Below, piece after piece: positions 40,949 through 49,709 of a DNA stretch of 64,000 nucleotides; positions within the stretch are counted from its first letter, which is position 1; the number at the start of each line of letters is the position of its first letter. A model generated the notes under the pieces. It had not been told where the DNA came from and ran no database searches. It saw only the letters and a program-made list of their open reading frames with translations. The position numbers and the translations under genes are program-made. Source of the DNA: Streptomyces xantholiticus (lineage in GTDB: Bacteria > Actinomycetota > Actinomycetes > Streptomycetales > Streptomycetaceae); the NCBI RefSeq assembly GCF_014651015.1, contig NZ_BMWB01000001.1, positions 842,137-906,136 on the forward strand. Direction: 5' to 3'.

Positions 40949-42067
40949 CTAGTACCGCAACTCCGCCGCCACCCGGTCGTGCGACGTCAGAGCGTCGTCC
41001 GGCACGAACACCACCTCCGCGCCACCGTCCAGTGCCGCTTCCACCAGCTCGTCGACGATGTCCTCACGCACCGCGGGATCAGAGACCGCCGCCGATTCGT
41101 CGACCGGCCGCAGGTGCTCGCCGTCGACGCGGACCGTCCGGTGGTAGTTCTCCTCGACCACGACGAGCCCGGCCCGGCCCTCTCGTACCGACTGCCATAC
41201 CTCGTCGAGGCCGGCCGCGAAGGCATGGCGGCCGATGGCCGCGTCGAGGCGTCGCTCGACGCGGGCCGCCTCCGCACGACGGTGCTCCTCAAGAGCGGGC
41301 CGCAGTTCCTTGAGCAGCTCCGGCGCGGGACCGTCGGTGAGTCCGCCCTTGACCACCCGCGCGGCCGGTGACAGGGGGCGCGCGGCCGTCGACGCCTCCT
41401 CGAGAAGGGCGAGGGCGGGCGCGAGGCCGACGAGGAACAGCGGCCGCGGCTCCGCTGCGAGTACGGCGGCGAGTGCGGTGTCGACGTCCCGCATGAACTG
41501 GCGTGTCGTTTCGTCGGTGAAGTTGCTCGGCACGTCGCCCTGGCGCATCTCGCGCTGCGGGTTGGGCGGTTCCTGCGGCCGCACCTTCGGGAAACCGCCC
41601 CCGGTGTGCTGCCGTACGGATGACTCCGAGCCGCTCCACAGCGTGGCCCGGTCCGCGGCCACCACCAGCACCCAGTAGGGCCTGGCCTGGGCCTTGGCGG
41701 AGACGAGGTTACGGGTGAGATAGCTGTCGCTGAGTACGACCCGCTCGGGCACGCTGCGCGGCAGGGTCCACAGCTGGTGGTCGTCGGCGCCGGCGAAGAT
41801 CGCCAGGCCGTCGAGGGACCGCCGCAGGTCGACCCCGGCGACGGCCTGCTCCAGCTGCGCCTTGATGCCGCCCCGCGCCTGCCGGCCCACGGCTTCGTCG
41901 GCGTCGAGCCGGCGCCCTGCCTCGGCCATCAGATTCCGCAGCCGCACGGAGTCCTGCTCGTTGTACGGCTCGCGCCGGTGGGTGGGCATGGTCAGGGAAA
42001 CCGCCGGATAGGCCTTCGGCTCCCGCAGCTTTCGCAGCAGCTCAGGTGTCAGAGCGTCGGTGTCCAT
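40949..42067 (-). CDS. baeRF3-family (eRF1-fold) protein
   Basis: 372 residues. It opens MDTDALTPELLRKLREPKAYPAVSLTMPTHRREPYNEQDSVRLRNLMAEA, typical of bacterial archaeo-eukaryotic release-factor domain proteins of family 3. Further features are the release-factor-like core (FTDETTRQFMRDVDTAL), and the end VDELVEAALDGGAEVVFVPDDALTSHDRVAAELRY. These proteins may act on stalled ribosomes or peptidyl-tRNA. No GGQ-like triplet is visible. It is separate from the transporter genes that follow on the same strand. Confidence 0.85.
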   Translation of the reverse strand: MDTDALTPELLRKLREPKAYPAVSLTMPTHRREPYNEQDSVRLRNLMAEAGRRLDADEAVGRQARGGIKAQLEQAVAGVDLRRSLDGLAIFAGADDHQLWTLPRSVPERVVLSDSYLTRNLVSAKAQARPYWVLVVAADRATLWSGSESSVRQHTGGGFPKVRPQEPPNPQREMRQGDVPSNFTDETTRQFMRDVDTALAAVLAAEPRPLFLVGLAPALALLEEASTAARPLSPAARVVKGGLTDGPAPELLKELRPALEEHRRAEAARVERRLDAAIGRHAFAAGLDEVWQSVREGRAGLVVVEENYHRTVRVDGEHLRPVDESAAVSDPAVREDIVDELVEAALDGGAEVVFVPDDALTSHDRVAAELRY

Positions 42068-42204
42068 GTCTCCCTCTCGGCTCGGCCCGTGCTGGACGGA
42101 TCCACCTTCCCCCCGCGCCGCACAAGCCGCATCCGGACGGCACATGCCCGCCTGGCGGCTGGGCGCGGGGCGGGCATGGTCGGGGCTCGTCGAGGTGGCG
42201 GGGG

Positions 42205-43137
42205 CTACTTCACCGACCCCGCCATCACGCCCTGCACAAAGTGCCGCTGGAAGGCGAAGAAGACCACCAGCGGGACGACCAGGGACAGGAACGCCCCCGG
42301 CGCCAGAACGCCGATGTTGCTGCCGAACTGGCGCATCTCGGACTGGAGCGCCACCGTCAGCGGCTGCGACTCGCTGTCCGCGAAGAGCAGCGCGACGAGC
42401 ATGTCGTTCCAGACCCACAGGAACTGGAAGATCGCGAGGCTCGCGATCGCCGGGCGCCCGAGCGGGAGGACGAGGCGGGAGAAGATCCGCCACTCGGAGC
42501 CGCCGTCCATCCGTGCGGCCTCCAGCATCTCCTTCGGGATCTCGGCGAAGTAGTTCCGCAGCAGGAAGACGGCGAACGGCAGCCCGTAGGCCACGTGGAA
42601 GAGGACGACGCCCGCGACCGTCCCGAACAACCCCACCGCGCCGAAGAGCTTGGCGACCGGCAGCAGCCCGATCTGGACGGGTACGACCAGCAGACCGACG
42701 ACCACCAGGAAGATGGCGTCGCGGCCGGGGAAGTCCAGCCAGGCGAAGGCGTATCCGGCGAGCGCCGCGATGCCCACGACCAGCAGGGTGGTGGGGACGG
42801 AGATCAGGACCGTGTTCCAGAAGGCCTCGCCGATTCCGGAGTCCTCGAACAGCGCGGTGTAGTTGTCCAGGGACAGTTGCGACGGGTCGGTCAGCGCCGT
42901 CCACCAGCCGTCGGACGCGTTGTCGCGCTCCGAGCGCAGGGAGGAGAGGAACAGGCCCGCCAGCGGAGTGATCCAGACGAGCGCGACCAGGATCAGCACG
43001 GCCTGGACGGCGCCGCTGCCAAGCAGTGCGGTGAGCCTGTTCTTGCGCCGGGGGCGGGCGGGCGACGCGAGGGGGACGGGACGGGTGGCGACGGCCCGCT
43101 CGGCCGGCCGGCGCTCGACGGTGGTGCGGCCGCTCAT
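42205..43137 (-). CDS. aglG: Alpha-glucoside ABC transporter permease (MalG-type)
   Basis: 310 residues. Six membrane segments follow a basic N-terminus, starting AVQAVLILVALVWITPLAGLFL. The EAA loop that contacts the ATPase is EIPKEMLEAARMDGGSEWRIFSRLVLPLGRPAI. The MalG-like ending is VVFFAFQRHFVQGVMAGSVK. It imports an oligosaccharide together with the upstream permease and binding protein; the ATPase (usually the shared MsiK) is not in the window. Its start overlaps the upstream permease stop by 4 nt. The symbol is by operon context only. Confidence 0.9.
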   Translation of the reverse strand: MSGRTTVERRPAERAVATRPVPLASPARPRRKNRLTALLGSGAVQAVLILVALVWITPLAGLFLSSLRSERDNASDGWWTALTDPSQLSLDNYTALFEDSGIGEAFWNTVLISVPTTLLVVGIAALAGYAFAWLDFPGRDAIFLVVVGLLVVPVQIGLLPVAKLFGAVGLFGTVAGVVLFHVAYGLPFAVFLLRNYFAEIPKEMLEAARMDGGSEWRIFSRLVLPLGRPAIASLAIFQFLWVWNDMLVALLFADSESQPLTVALQSEMRQFGSNIGVLAPGAFLSLVVPLVVFFAFQRHFVQGVMAGSVK

Positions 43138-44495
43138 GATCGGCTCCTTCGGAAGCGCCGGACGTTGAAGATCATGGCCGGGACGACCAGCAGGAGCAGC
43201 AGGACGCTCAGGGCGCTGCCGAGCCCCTGGTCGTTGCCGCCGCCGAAGGACACCAGCCACATCCGGGTGGCCAGTACGTTCGCCTCTTCCTGGACCGGCC
43301 CCGGCGCGATGATGTAGACGAGGTCGAAGACCTTCATCACGTTGATCACCAGCGTCACGAAGACGACGGTGAGCACGGGTGCCAGCAGCGGCACGGTGAT
43401 CTTGCGGAAGATCTGGCCCTCGGTCGCGCCGTCCATCCGGGCCGCCTCCAGCGCGTCGCGCGGGATGGCGGCGAGTCCGGCGCCGATGAGCACCATCGCG
43501 AAGCCGGTCCACACCCACAGATAGGCGCCGATGATGGCCGGTGTGACGAGTGCCGGGCCGAGCCAGTTCACGCCCTGGTAGGGAGCGGCGAAGTTCGAGG
43601 CGGGCAGCCGGACGGTGTACTCGCCGTCGGCGAGGCCCTCGAAACGGAACGAGCCGTCGGCGGCGGTCGTCGCGCTTGCGGCCACCTTGCCGTCACGCAC
43701 GGCCTCCACCGTCATGCCGGGAAGGCCCTTCTCCGCCGCGTCGACCTTGCCCAGGGTGCCGCCACCGCCCGGTGCGAAGTCGAGGTAGGCGACGCCGCCG
43801 ATCTCGTCCGCGCCGGTCTTGTGGACAGCGGCGGGCCGGGCCTCGGACGGCATGGCGTCGGGCGCCACGCCGACGAACCCGAGGGTGACGGAGCCGCCTG
43901 GGCGGAGGGCTTCCGTCGTGGTGTACGGGCCGCCGGCCGCTCCGTCCAGGCCCTGGTCCTCGCGGGCGCGGGCCGTCGGGTACGCGGCCGGGTCCCCGAA
44001 GGAGTCGTGCACGGCGACGACGGCCGCGTTGATCACACCGCGGTCGGGGTCCTGCTCGTAGGCGAGCCGGAAGATGATGCCCGCCGCGAGGAAGGAGACC
44101 GCCATGGGCAGGAAGAGCACCAGCTTGAAGGCGGTGGCCCAGCGCACCTTTTCCGTGAGCACGGCCAGCAGCAGGCCGAGTCCGGTCAGCAGGACCGGTG
44201 CGACGACGACCCAGATGGTGCTGTTGCGGATGGCCTTGAGGGTGGCGGGGTCCTGGAAGATCTCGGTGTAGTTCGCCGCACCGACGAACTGCTCACCGCT
44301 CGCGTCGAACAGACTGCGCCCGACGGAGAAGACGACGGGGTAGACGACGAGTGCCCCGAGAAGCAGCAGGGCCGGAAGGACGAAGAGGAACGCGAGGCGG
44401 CGTTTGTTGCGCTGGGCCCGGCGCCGCGGGTCGGGCGCGGCGCCGGTCTGGGGGGCGCGGGCCCGGGGGGCCCGCGCGTTGAGAGTGTCGGCCAT
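43134..44495 (-). CDS. aglF: Alpha-glucoside ABC permease (MalF-type) with extracytoplasmic insert
   Basis: 453 residues, well above the ~300 of a plain permease. The EAA loop (AAIPRDALEAARMDGATEGQIFRKITVP) is near 343-370. Between membrane segments, residues about 150-315 form a non-membrane insert, which includes a carboxypeptidase-regulatory/CNA-B-like beta sandwich (GLPGMTVEAVRDGKVAASATTAADGSFRFEGLADGEYTVRLP). The insert should face outside, resembling the periplasmic P2 loop of MalF but with another fold. The gene is 11 bp after the binding-protein stop and overlaps the MalG-type permease by 4 nt. Confidence 0.88.
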   Translation of the reverse strand: MADTLNARAPRARAPQTGAAPDPRRRAQRNKRRLAFLFVLPALLLLGALVVYPVVFSVGRSLFDASGEQFVGAANYTEIFQDPATLKAIRNSTIWVVVAPVLLTGLGLLLAVLTEKVRWATAFKLVLFLPMAVSFLAAGIIFRLAYEQDPDRGVINAAVVAVHDSFGDPAAYPTARAREDQGLDGAAGGPYTTTEALRPGGSVTLGFVGVAPDAMPSEARPAAVHKTGADEIGGVAYLDFAPGGGGTLGKVDAAEKGLPGMTVEAVRDGKVAASATTAADGSFRFEGLADGEYTVRLPASNFAAPYQGVNWLGPALVTPAIIGAYLWVWTGFAMVLIGAGLAAIPRDALEAARMDGATEGQIFRKITVPLLAPVLTVVFVTLVINVMKVFDLVYIIAPGPVQEEANVLATRMWLVSFGGGNDQGLGSALSVLLLLLVVPAMIFNVRRFRRSRS

Positions 44496-44506
44496 GGCGG
44501 TCGGCC

Positions 44507-45841
44507 TCAGTTCCCGTACGCCTTGGCGGCCGCGGCCTCGAGCTTCGCGGCGGTCGCCTTCGGGTCGGACGGGTCGCGCAGGAAGTCCTGGAGGAGCTTC
44601 CACTCGCCCGCGCCCTTGGTGCCGCCGAACGCCGCGGGCGCCTGGTCGGACATGTCGAAGCGGACCGAGTTGCCGGCCGCGACGAGGGACTCGGCCGTGG
44701 AGCGGGTGGTGTCGTCGCCGTAGGCCTCGAAGCTGACCTTCGTGTTCGGTGACAGGAACCCGCCGGCGCCGGCCCAGATCTCCGCGGCCTCCGGGGTGGC
44801 GAGGAACTCGAGGAGCTTCATGCCGGCCTCGCTGTTCTTGCCGTCCTTCAGGACCACGGCGGCGTCTCCACCACTGACGACGGGGGCCCTGCCGCCGTCG
44901 ACGGCGGGGAACGGGAAGAACTTCGCGTCCTCGCCGAGCTTCCTGCCGAACTCGTCCTTGGCCATGCCGCCGACGAAGTCCCCTTCGTAGACCATGCCGG
45001 CCTTGGGCTCGGGGCCGAAGACCTGCTCGACGGAGGCCGGGAAGTCGGTCTGCAGCGCGCCCTTCGCGCCGCCCGCGACGAGCTGGTCGTCCTTGAACAG
45101 TTCACCGAGCGTGGTCAGCGCGGCGACGACGCTCTCGTCGGTCCACTTGAGTTCGTGCTTGGCGAGCTGGTCGTACTTCCCGGGTCCGGCCTGGGAGAGG
45201 TAGATGTTCTCGAACCAGTCGGTGAGCGTCCAGCCGTCCTCTCCGGCCACCGAGAAGGCGGGGCGGCCGGAGTCGGCGAGCGTGCGGCCGGTCTTGAGGA
45301 GGTCGTCGTACGTCTTGGGTTCGCTGACGCCGGCCTGGGTGAAGGCCTCGGGGCTGTACCAGACGGTGGACTTGTGGGCGGCCTTGAAGTAGAGGCCGTA
45401 GTACTTGTCGTCGACGGTGCCGTAGTTCTTCCACACCGGCGCGAGGGAGCCCCTGGCCGTCTCGTCGGTCTTGTCGGACAGCGGCTTGAGCCAGCCCTCC
45501 TGGGCGAACTGCTGGAGCACGCCGAGCTGGGGCACCATCACGACGTCGGGGGCGTTGCCGCCCTCGATCTTGCTGCCGACGAAGGTCGAGACGTTGTCGC
45601 CGGAGGGGACGAAGACGGTCTTGGCGCCGGTCTTCTCGCTGAAGGCGTCGAGCACCTTCTTGAAGTTCTTCTGCTCGCTGCCGGTCCAGACGCCGGCGAC
45701 TGTCACGGTCTTGCCGCTGAGCTCACCGCCGCTCGCGGGGCCGGTCGTGCCGCCGCAGGCGGTGGCACCGAGAGCCAGGCCGAGCGCGGCGGAAGCCGCG
45801 GCCGTCGTACGCAGGGTGGTGTTTCTGGCGTTTCGTCGCAT
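44507..45841 (-). CDS. aglE: Alpha-glucoside ABC transporter solute-binding lipoprotein
   Basis: 444 residues. The signal TTAAASAALGLALGATACGG ends in a lipobox with Cys near 29. The mature part is a sugar-binding protein of family 1: KTVTVAGVWTGSEQKNFKKVLDAFSEKTGAKTVFVP, then PAFSVAGEDGWTLTDWFENIYLSQAGP, and VVSGGDAAVVLKDGKNSEAGMKLLEFLATPEAAEIW. It delivers the oligosaccharide to the AglF/AglG permeases encoded right after it. The ATG at 45841 follows GGAAGGACC. The GH13 gene lies upstream on the same strand. Confidence 0.93.
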   Translation of the reverse strand: MRRNARNTTLRTTAAASAALGLALGATACGGTTGPASGGELSGKTVTVAGVWTGSEQKNFKKVLDAFSEKTGAKTVFVPSGDNVSTFVGSKIEGGNAPDVVMVPQLGVLQQFAQEGWLKPLSDKTDETARGSLAPVWKNYGTVDDKYYGLYFKAAHKSTVWYSPEAFTQAGVSEPKTYDDLLKTGRTLADSGRPAFSVAGEDGWTLTDWFENIYLSQAGPGKYDQLAKHELKWTDESVVAALTTLGELFKDDQLVAGGAKGALQTDFPASVEQVFGPEPKAGMVYEGDFVGGMAKDEFGRKLGEDAKFFPFPAVDGGRAPVVSGGDAAVVLKDGKNSEAGMKLLEFLATPEAAEIWAGAGGFLSPNTKVSFEAYGDDTTRSTAESLVAAGNSVRFDMSDQAPAAFGGTKGAGEWKLLQDFLRDPSDPKATAAKLEAAAAKAYGN

Positions 45842-45867
45842 GGTGAAGGTCCTTCCAAGGGTGAGGG

Positions 45868-47607
45868 TCACGAGGCGGGGTGGTCGCCGGTCCACCAGGC
45901 GGCGGTCGCTCCGGGGAGCACACCGTCGGGGCAGGGGCCGCTGGAGAGCAGAGGGGTTCCGGTCACGGGGGCGGGCACCGGCTCCGTGCCGAAGTTGACG
46001 GCGCAGATCAGCCCGTCGCCGCGGGCCATCGCCAGCACCTGCGGGGGCGCGTCGAGCCAGCGCAGGGTGCCTTCGCCCAACTGCGGAAGGCTGCGCCGCA
46101 GTTGCAGGCCGTCGCGGTAGAGGTGCCAGAAGGAGCGGGTGTCGGCCAGGGCCCGATCGGTGGCGTGCTCCGCGAACCACTCGGGTTGCGGAAGCCACGG
46201 CCGGGCCCCGGCCGCGCCCTGGCTGAAGCCGAACGGGGAAGCGTGGCCGGACCAGGGCAGTGGGACGCGGCAGCCGTCGCGGATGCGCTTACGGCTGCCG
46301 GTGCGGTGGAAGATCGGGTCGGTGAGCACCTCGTCGGGGAGGTCCAGGACCTCGGGCAGGCCCAGTTCCTCGCCCTGGTAGACGTAGGCGGCACCGGGCA
46401 GCGCGAGCATGAGCAGGGCCGCGGCGCGGGCGCGGGCGGCGCCGAGGCCGCTGCCCTCCACGCCGGGCTCGCCCGCGTAGCGGGTGACGGTGCGGACCTG
46501 GTCGTGGTTGTTGAGCACCCAGGTGACGGTCGAGCCGGTGCCGGCGATGTCGCGTATCGCCTCCTCGATCGTCGAGCGGAAGGCGTCCGCGTCCCAGGGG
46601 GCGGAGAGCAGGTCGAAGAAGAAGGCCTGGTGCAGTTCGTCGGCGCGGACGTACTCGGCGTGTTCGCGGGCGGTCGGTACGGAGACCTCGCCGACGAGCA
46701 GCCGGTCCTTGCCGTCCCGGGCCGCGTACTCGTCGCAGACCGAGCGCCAGCGGCGCCACACGTCGTGGACCTCCGGCTGGTTCCAGGCCAGCTGGTTCAC
46801 CGAGTCGCGGGCCCGCTCGTCCGCGTAGGGGTCGTCGGAGTCGGGCAGCTCCGGGTGCTTGAAGAGCCCCGCGGCGACGTCGATGCGGAAACCGTCGACG
46901 CCGCGGTCCAGCCAGAAGCGCAGCACCTGCTCGAAGTCGTCACCGACGGCCGGGTCGCGCCAGTTGAGGTCGGGCTGCTCCGGGGTGAAGAGGTGGAGGT
47001 ACCACTCTCCGGGTGTGCCGTCGGGCTCGGTGACACGGCTCCAGGCGGGACCGCCGAACATGGCGCGCCAGTTGTTGGGCGGCTCGTCCCCGCCGGGGCC
47101 GCGGCCGGGCGCGAAGTGGAAGCGGGAGCGGGCGGCACCGCCGGGGCCTGCGGCAAGCGCCTCACGGAACCACGGGTGCTCACTGGAGCAGTGGTTGGGG
47201 ACGATGTCGAGGAGCAGCCTGAGCCCGAGGCGGCGGGCGTCGGCCACCAGCCGGTCGAACTCGGCGAGGTCGCCGTAGACGGGGTCGACGCCGGTGTAGT
47301 CGGCGACGTCGTAACCGTGGTCGTGCTGGGGGGACGGGTAGAACGGGCTGAGCCAGATGCCGTCGACGCCCAGCTTCCTGAGATAGGGAAGCCCGGCCCG
47401 TACGCCGGCCAGGTCGCCGATGCCGTCCCCGGTACTGTCGAGGAAGCTGCGGACGTAGACCTGGTAGATCACCGCGTCGCGCCACCAGGGGTCTGGGGTG
47501 GCGGCGGAGCGGGCGGGGTGGCCGATGCCGGCCGGAAGCGTGCTGAGCATCTCGCGTCGACCTGTTCTGCTGGATGCGAGTGCGCCCCGGATCGGGTGCG
47601 CTGTCAT
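45868..47607 (-). CDS. aglA: GH13 alpha-glucosidase
   Basis: 579 residues. GH13 motifs are visible: DAVIYQVYVRSFLDSTGDGIGDLAGV near 42, LLDIVPNHCSSEHPWF near 130, GFRIDVAAGL with nucleophile Asp near 235, LLVGEV with acid/base Glu near 290, and TWVLNNHDQVRTVTRY. This is the oligo-1,6-/alpha-glucosidase group. It is cytoplasmic and would split the imported alpha-glucoside. The start is at 47607, where the TTGACA-N18-TTAACA promoter puts the transcript start almost on the ATG (leaderless), or at 47550. Confidence 0.93.
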   Translation of the reverse strand: MTAHPIRGALASSRTGRREMLSTLPAGIGHPARSAATPDPWWRDAVIYQVYVRSFLDSTGDGIGDLAGVRAGLPYLRKLGVDGIWLSPFYPSPQHDHGYDVADYTGVDPVYGDLAEFDRLVADARRLGLRLLLDIVPNHCSSEHPWFREALAAGPGGAARSRFHFAPGRGPGGDEPPNNWRAMFGGPAWSRVTEPDGTPGEWYLHLFTPEQPDLNWRDPAVGDDFEQVLRFWLDRGVDGFRIDVAAGLFKHPELPDSDDPYADERARDSVNQLAWNQPEVHDVWRRWRSVCDEYAARDGKDRLLVGEVSVPTAREHAEYVRADELHQAFFFDLLSAPWDADAFRSTIEEAIRDIAGTGSTVTWVLNNHDQVRTVTRYAGEPGVEGSGLGAARARAAALLMLALPGAAYVYQGEELGLPEVLDLPDEVLTDPIFHRTGSRKRIRDGCRVPLPWSGHASPFGFSQGAAGARPWLPQPEWFAEHATDRALADTRSFWHLYRDGLQLRRSLPQLGEGTLRWLDAPPQVLAMARGDGLICAVNFGTEPVPAPVTGTPLLSSGPCPDGVLPGATAAWWTGDHPAS

Positions 47608-47614
47608 GCATGCA

Positions 47615-47644
47615 TGTTAAGTAGCAGCGACTGGAAGGTGTCAA
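47615..47644 (-). promoter_or_regulatory. Promoter of the aglA operon with overlapping operator half-site
   Basis: On the minus strand, -35 TTGACA (47639-47644) and -10 TTAACA (47615-47620) are 18 bp apart. The transcription start should fall close to 47608, almost at the aglA ATG. TTAAGTAG at 47617-47624 overlaps the -10. The same word occurs in reverse at 47716-47723. Confidence 0.65.
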
Positions 47645-47709
47645 CGGTGTGTCCTAAAACTGCGGAAAGCTGGGATAGTTTGTCCCGGAATTCGGTGATC
47701 CAAAGAAGA

Positions 47710-47740
47710 AGAGCCCTACTTAACAGGTAAGTAGAGCTCT
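47710..47740 (-). terminator. Hairpin with T-rich tail after the orphan binding-protein gene
   Basis: AGAGC-CTACTTA and TAAGTAG-GCTCT (with one mismatched base pair) fold around ACAGG. On the minus strand it is followed by TCTTCTTCTTT. It lies 21 bp after the stop of the gene ending at 47762 and is an intrinsic terminator. Its CTACTTA arms also match an operator-like word. Confidence 0.75.
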
Positions 47741-47761
47741 CTCGGTGAAAGCGCTGCCGGG

Positions 47762-49033
47762 TCAGCCCCTGCGGGAGATTGCGGCAAGCTCGCGCGCGAG
47801 CCGTGCCACCGCCTGGTCCGGCGTCTGCCGCAGCGCCATGACGTCCTGCGCCACCGCCTGCACGGCCAGGCTCACCTGGTCGTAGCGCGGGCTCTTGGGC
47901 CGCGGGACCGCCGACAGCACACTCTCGCGCAACGTCGGCAGATACGGATGGACCCTGATCAGCTCGGGGTCCTCGTAGAGCGCGGCACGGACCGGCGGCA
48001 GCGAGCCTTCGGTGAGGACCTGACGCTGGACGCGCTCACTGGTGAGATAGGAGATCAGGTCCGCGGCCGAGGCCGGATGGCGCGAGTGGCTGCTGACGGC
48101 GAGGTTGGAGCCGCCCAGCACACTGGTGCCCGGTCCCTCCGGTCCTGGCATCGGCACCACGCCGAACCTTCCCGCGACCTTCGAGTTCTCGGCGCCGGCG
48201 TCGGTGTAGACGTACGGCCAGTTACGGAGGAAGAGCAGCCTGCCGCCGGTGAACGCCTGCCGGGACTCCTCCTCCTTGTACTGGAGAGCCTCGCGGGGGA
48301 TCCAGCCCTCCCGCACCCCGTCCGCCAGGAAGGCGAGCGCCTTGCGGGCGGCGGCGGAGTCGACGGTGACCCGGTCGCCGTCGTCCCGCAGGATCGACCC
48401 GTCGGCCGAGTGCACGGCCTCCGTGACGTTGACGGTCAGCCCTTCGTAGGGAAGGAACTGGCCGGCGTAACCGTCCAGGCCGTGCTCCGGGGCGATCGTA
48501 CGGGCCTGGCGGGACAGGTCGGCCCAGGTGCGCGGCGGCTTCTCGCCCTCGCGCTCGAGGATGTCCTTGCGGTAGTAGAGCAACCCGGCGTTGGTGACGT
48601 ACGGGACCGCGTAGAGCCGGCCGTCGAAGGTGGCGGTGTCGACGACCGGCCGCAGGAAGCTCTTCAGCGGGAACCGGTCACGGTGCAGCGGGGAGATCCA
48701 GCCCGCCGCGGCGAACTCGGACGTCCACGCCACATCGATGTTCAGCACGTCGAAGCGGTCGCTGCCGGATCGCAGCTCGCTGATCATCTGCGCCCGGGTC
48801 TCGTCAGCCGAGTCCGGCAGTTCGACCAGCGTCACCCGCTCGTCGGGATGGGCGCTGTTCCAGTCGTCGAGCAGCGGCGAGAGATAGTCGGTCAGATCGC
48901 CCGCCGTCACCAGCGTCATGGGCCCGCGCCCCTGGGGGTCCACCGACTCCGCCCGGGCGCCGAAACCGGCATAGCCGGTCAGCAGTACCGCCGCGACCAG
49001 GAGTCCTCTACCCGCGGCACGCATCCACCGCAT
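47762..49033 (-). CDS. Orphan ABC sugar solute-binding protein
   Basis: 423 residues. The N-terminus MRWMRAAGRGLLVAAVLLTGYAGF is a signal with no lipobox Cys. The mature part is a family-1 binding protein: TLVTAGDLTDYLSPLLDDWNSAHPDERVTLVELPDSADETRAQMISEL and VPYVTNAGLLYYRKDILEREG. It is related to trehalose/maltose-binding ThuE-type proteins. It has no permease of its own; the adjoining agl permeases are transcribed in the same direction but are separated by a terminator. The ATG at 49033 is preceded by GGGAGGAACC. Confidence 0.88.
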   Translation of the reverse strand: MRWMRAAGRGLLVAAVLLTGYAGFGARAESVDPQGRGPMTLVTAGDLTDYLSPLLDDWNSAHPDERVTLVELPDSADETRAQMISELRSGSDRFDVLNIDVAWTSEFAAAGWISPLHRDRFPLKSFLRPVVDTATFDGRLYAVPYVTNAGLLYYRKDILEREGEKPPRTWADLSRQARTIAPEHGLDGYAGQFLPYEGLTVNVTEAVHSADGSILRDDGDRVTVDSAAARKALAFLADGVREGWIPREALQYKEEESRQAFTGGRLLFLRNWPYVYTDAGAENSKVAGRFGVVPMPGPEGPGTSVLGGSNLAVSSHSRHPASAADLISYLTSERVQRQVLTEGSLPPVRAALYEDPELIRVHPYLPTLRESVLSAVPRPKSPRYDQVSLAVQAVAQDVMALRQTPDQAVARLARELAAISRRG

Positions 49034-49202
49034 AGGTTCCTCCCAGTGCACGATCCGGCTGCGCTGCCGACCACCGTGGCCTATATATACCCGTTAGGCA
49101 TGGGCGATACTAGATGTCCAGGCAGAGAGGGCGAGTGCCACAGGCCACACGTCCACTGCACAGCCAACAGGAAACCATGTCAGCGGGAGGGAGGAGGAGC
49201 GC

Positions 49203-49709
49203 GTGCGGCTGCCGCTCCTGGCACTCCTCACCCGTGGCCCCGCGCACGGCTACGAGCTGAAGCAGGGCCTTGAACAGCTCCTCGGCGCCGCGTACCCTCA
49301 GCCGAACATCGGCCAGATCTACGTCACCCTGGGCCGGCTGGAGAAGAGCGGTCTGATCGACGGCGAGGACGTCGAGCAGTCGGGCCGGCCCAACAAGCGC
49401 ACCTACCGGCTCACCGACGCCGGGCGTGAGGCGGTCCAGGCCTGGTTCGAGGAGACCACGGACGAGCCGAGGGTGCGGGACGAGTTCTTCATGAAGCTCG
49501 CACTCGCCCCGGAGTCGGGGCTCGCCGACCCGGTCGCCCTGATCAACAAGCAGCGGCGGCAGTACCTCAACACCATGCGGGACCTGTCGAAACTGGCCGC
49601 CGCCGAAGACCGGGACAACAGGATCTCCCAGTTGCTGATCGAGGGAGCCATGCTGCATCTGCAGGCGGACCTCGACTGGCTGGAGCGCTGCCAGGAGGAG
49701 CTGGAATGA
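49203..49709 (+). CDS. PadR-family transcriptional regulator
   Basis: 168 residues. The N-terminal winged helix (MRLPLLALLTRGPAHGYELKQGLEQLLGAAYPQPNIGQIYVTLGRLEKSGLIDGEDVEQSGRPNKRTYRLTDAGREA) is PadR, with the C-terminal helix used for dimerisation. It is likely to repress the following ABC exporter genes, with which it overlaps by 4 nt. GTG at 49203 has GGAGGGAGGAGG upstream. Confidence 0.93.
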   Translation: MRLPLLALLTRGPAHGYELKQGLEQLLGAAYPQPNIGQIYVTLGRLEKSGLIDGEDVEQSGRPNKRTYRLTDAGREAVQAWFEETTDEPRVRDEFFMKLALAPESGLADPVALINKQRRQYLNTMRDLSKLAAAEDRDNRISQLLIEGAMLHLQADLDWLERCQEELE

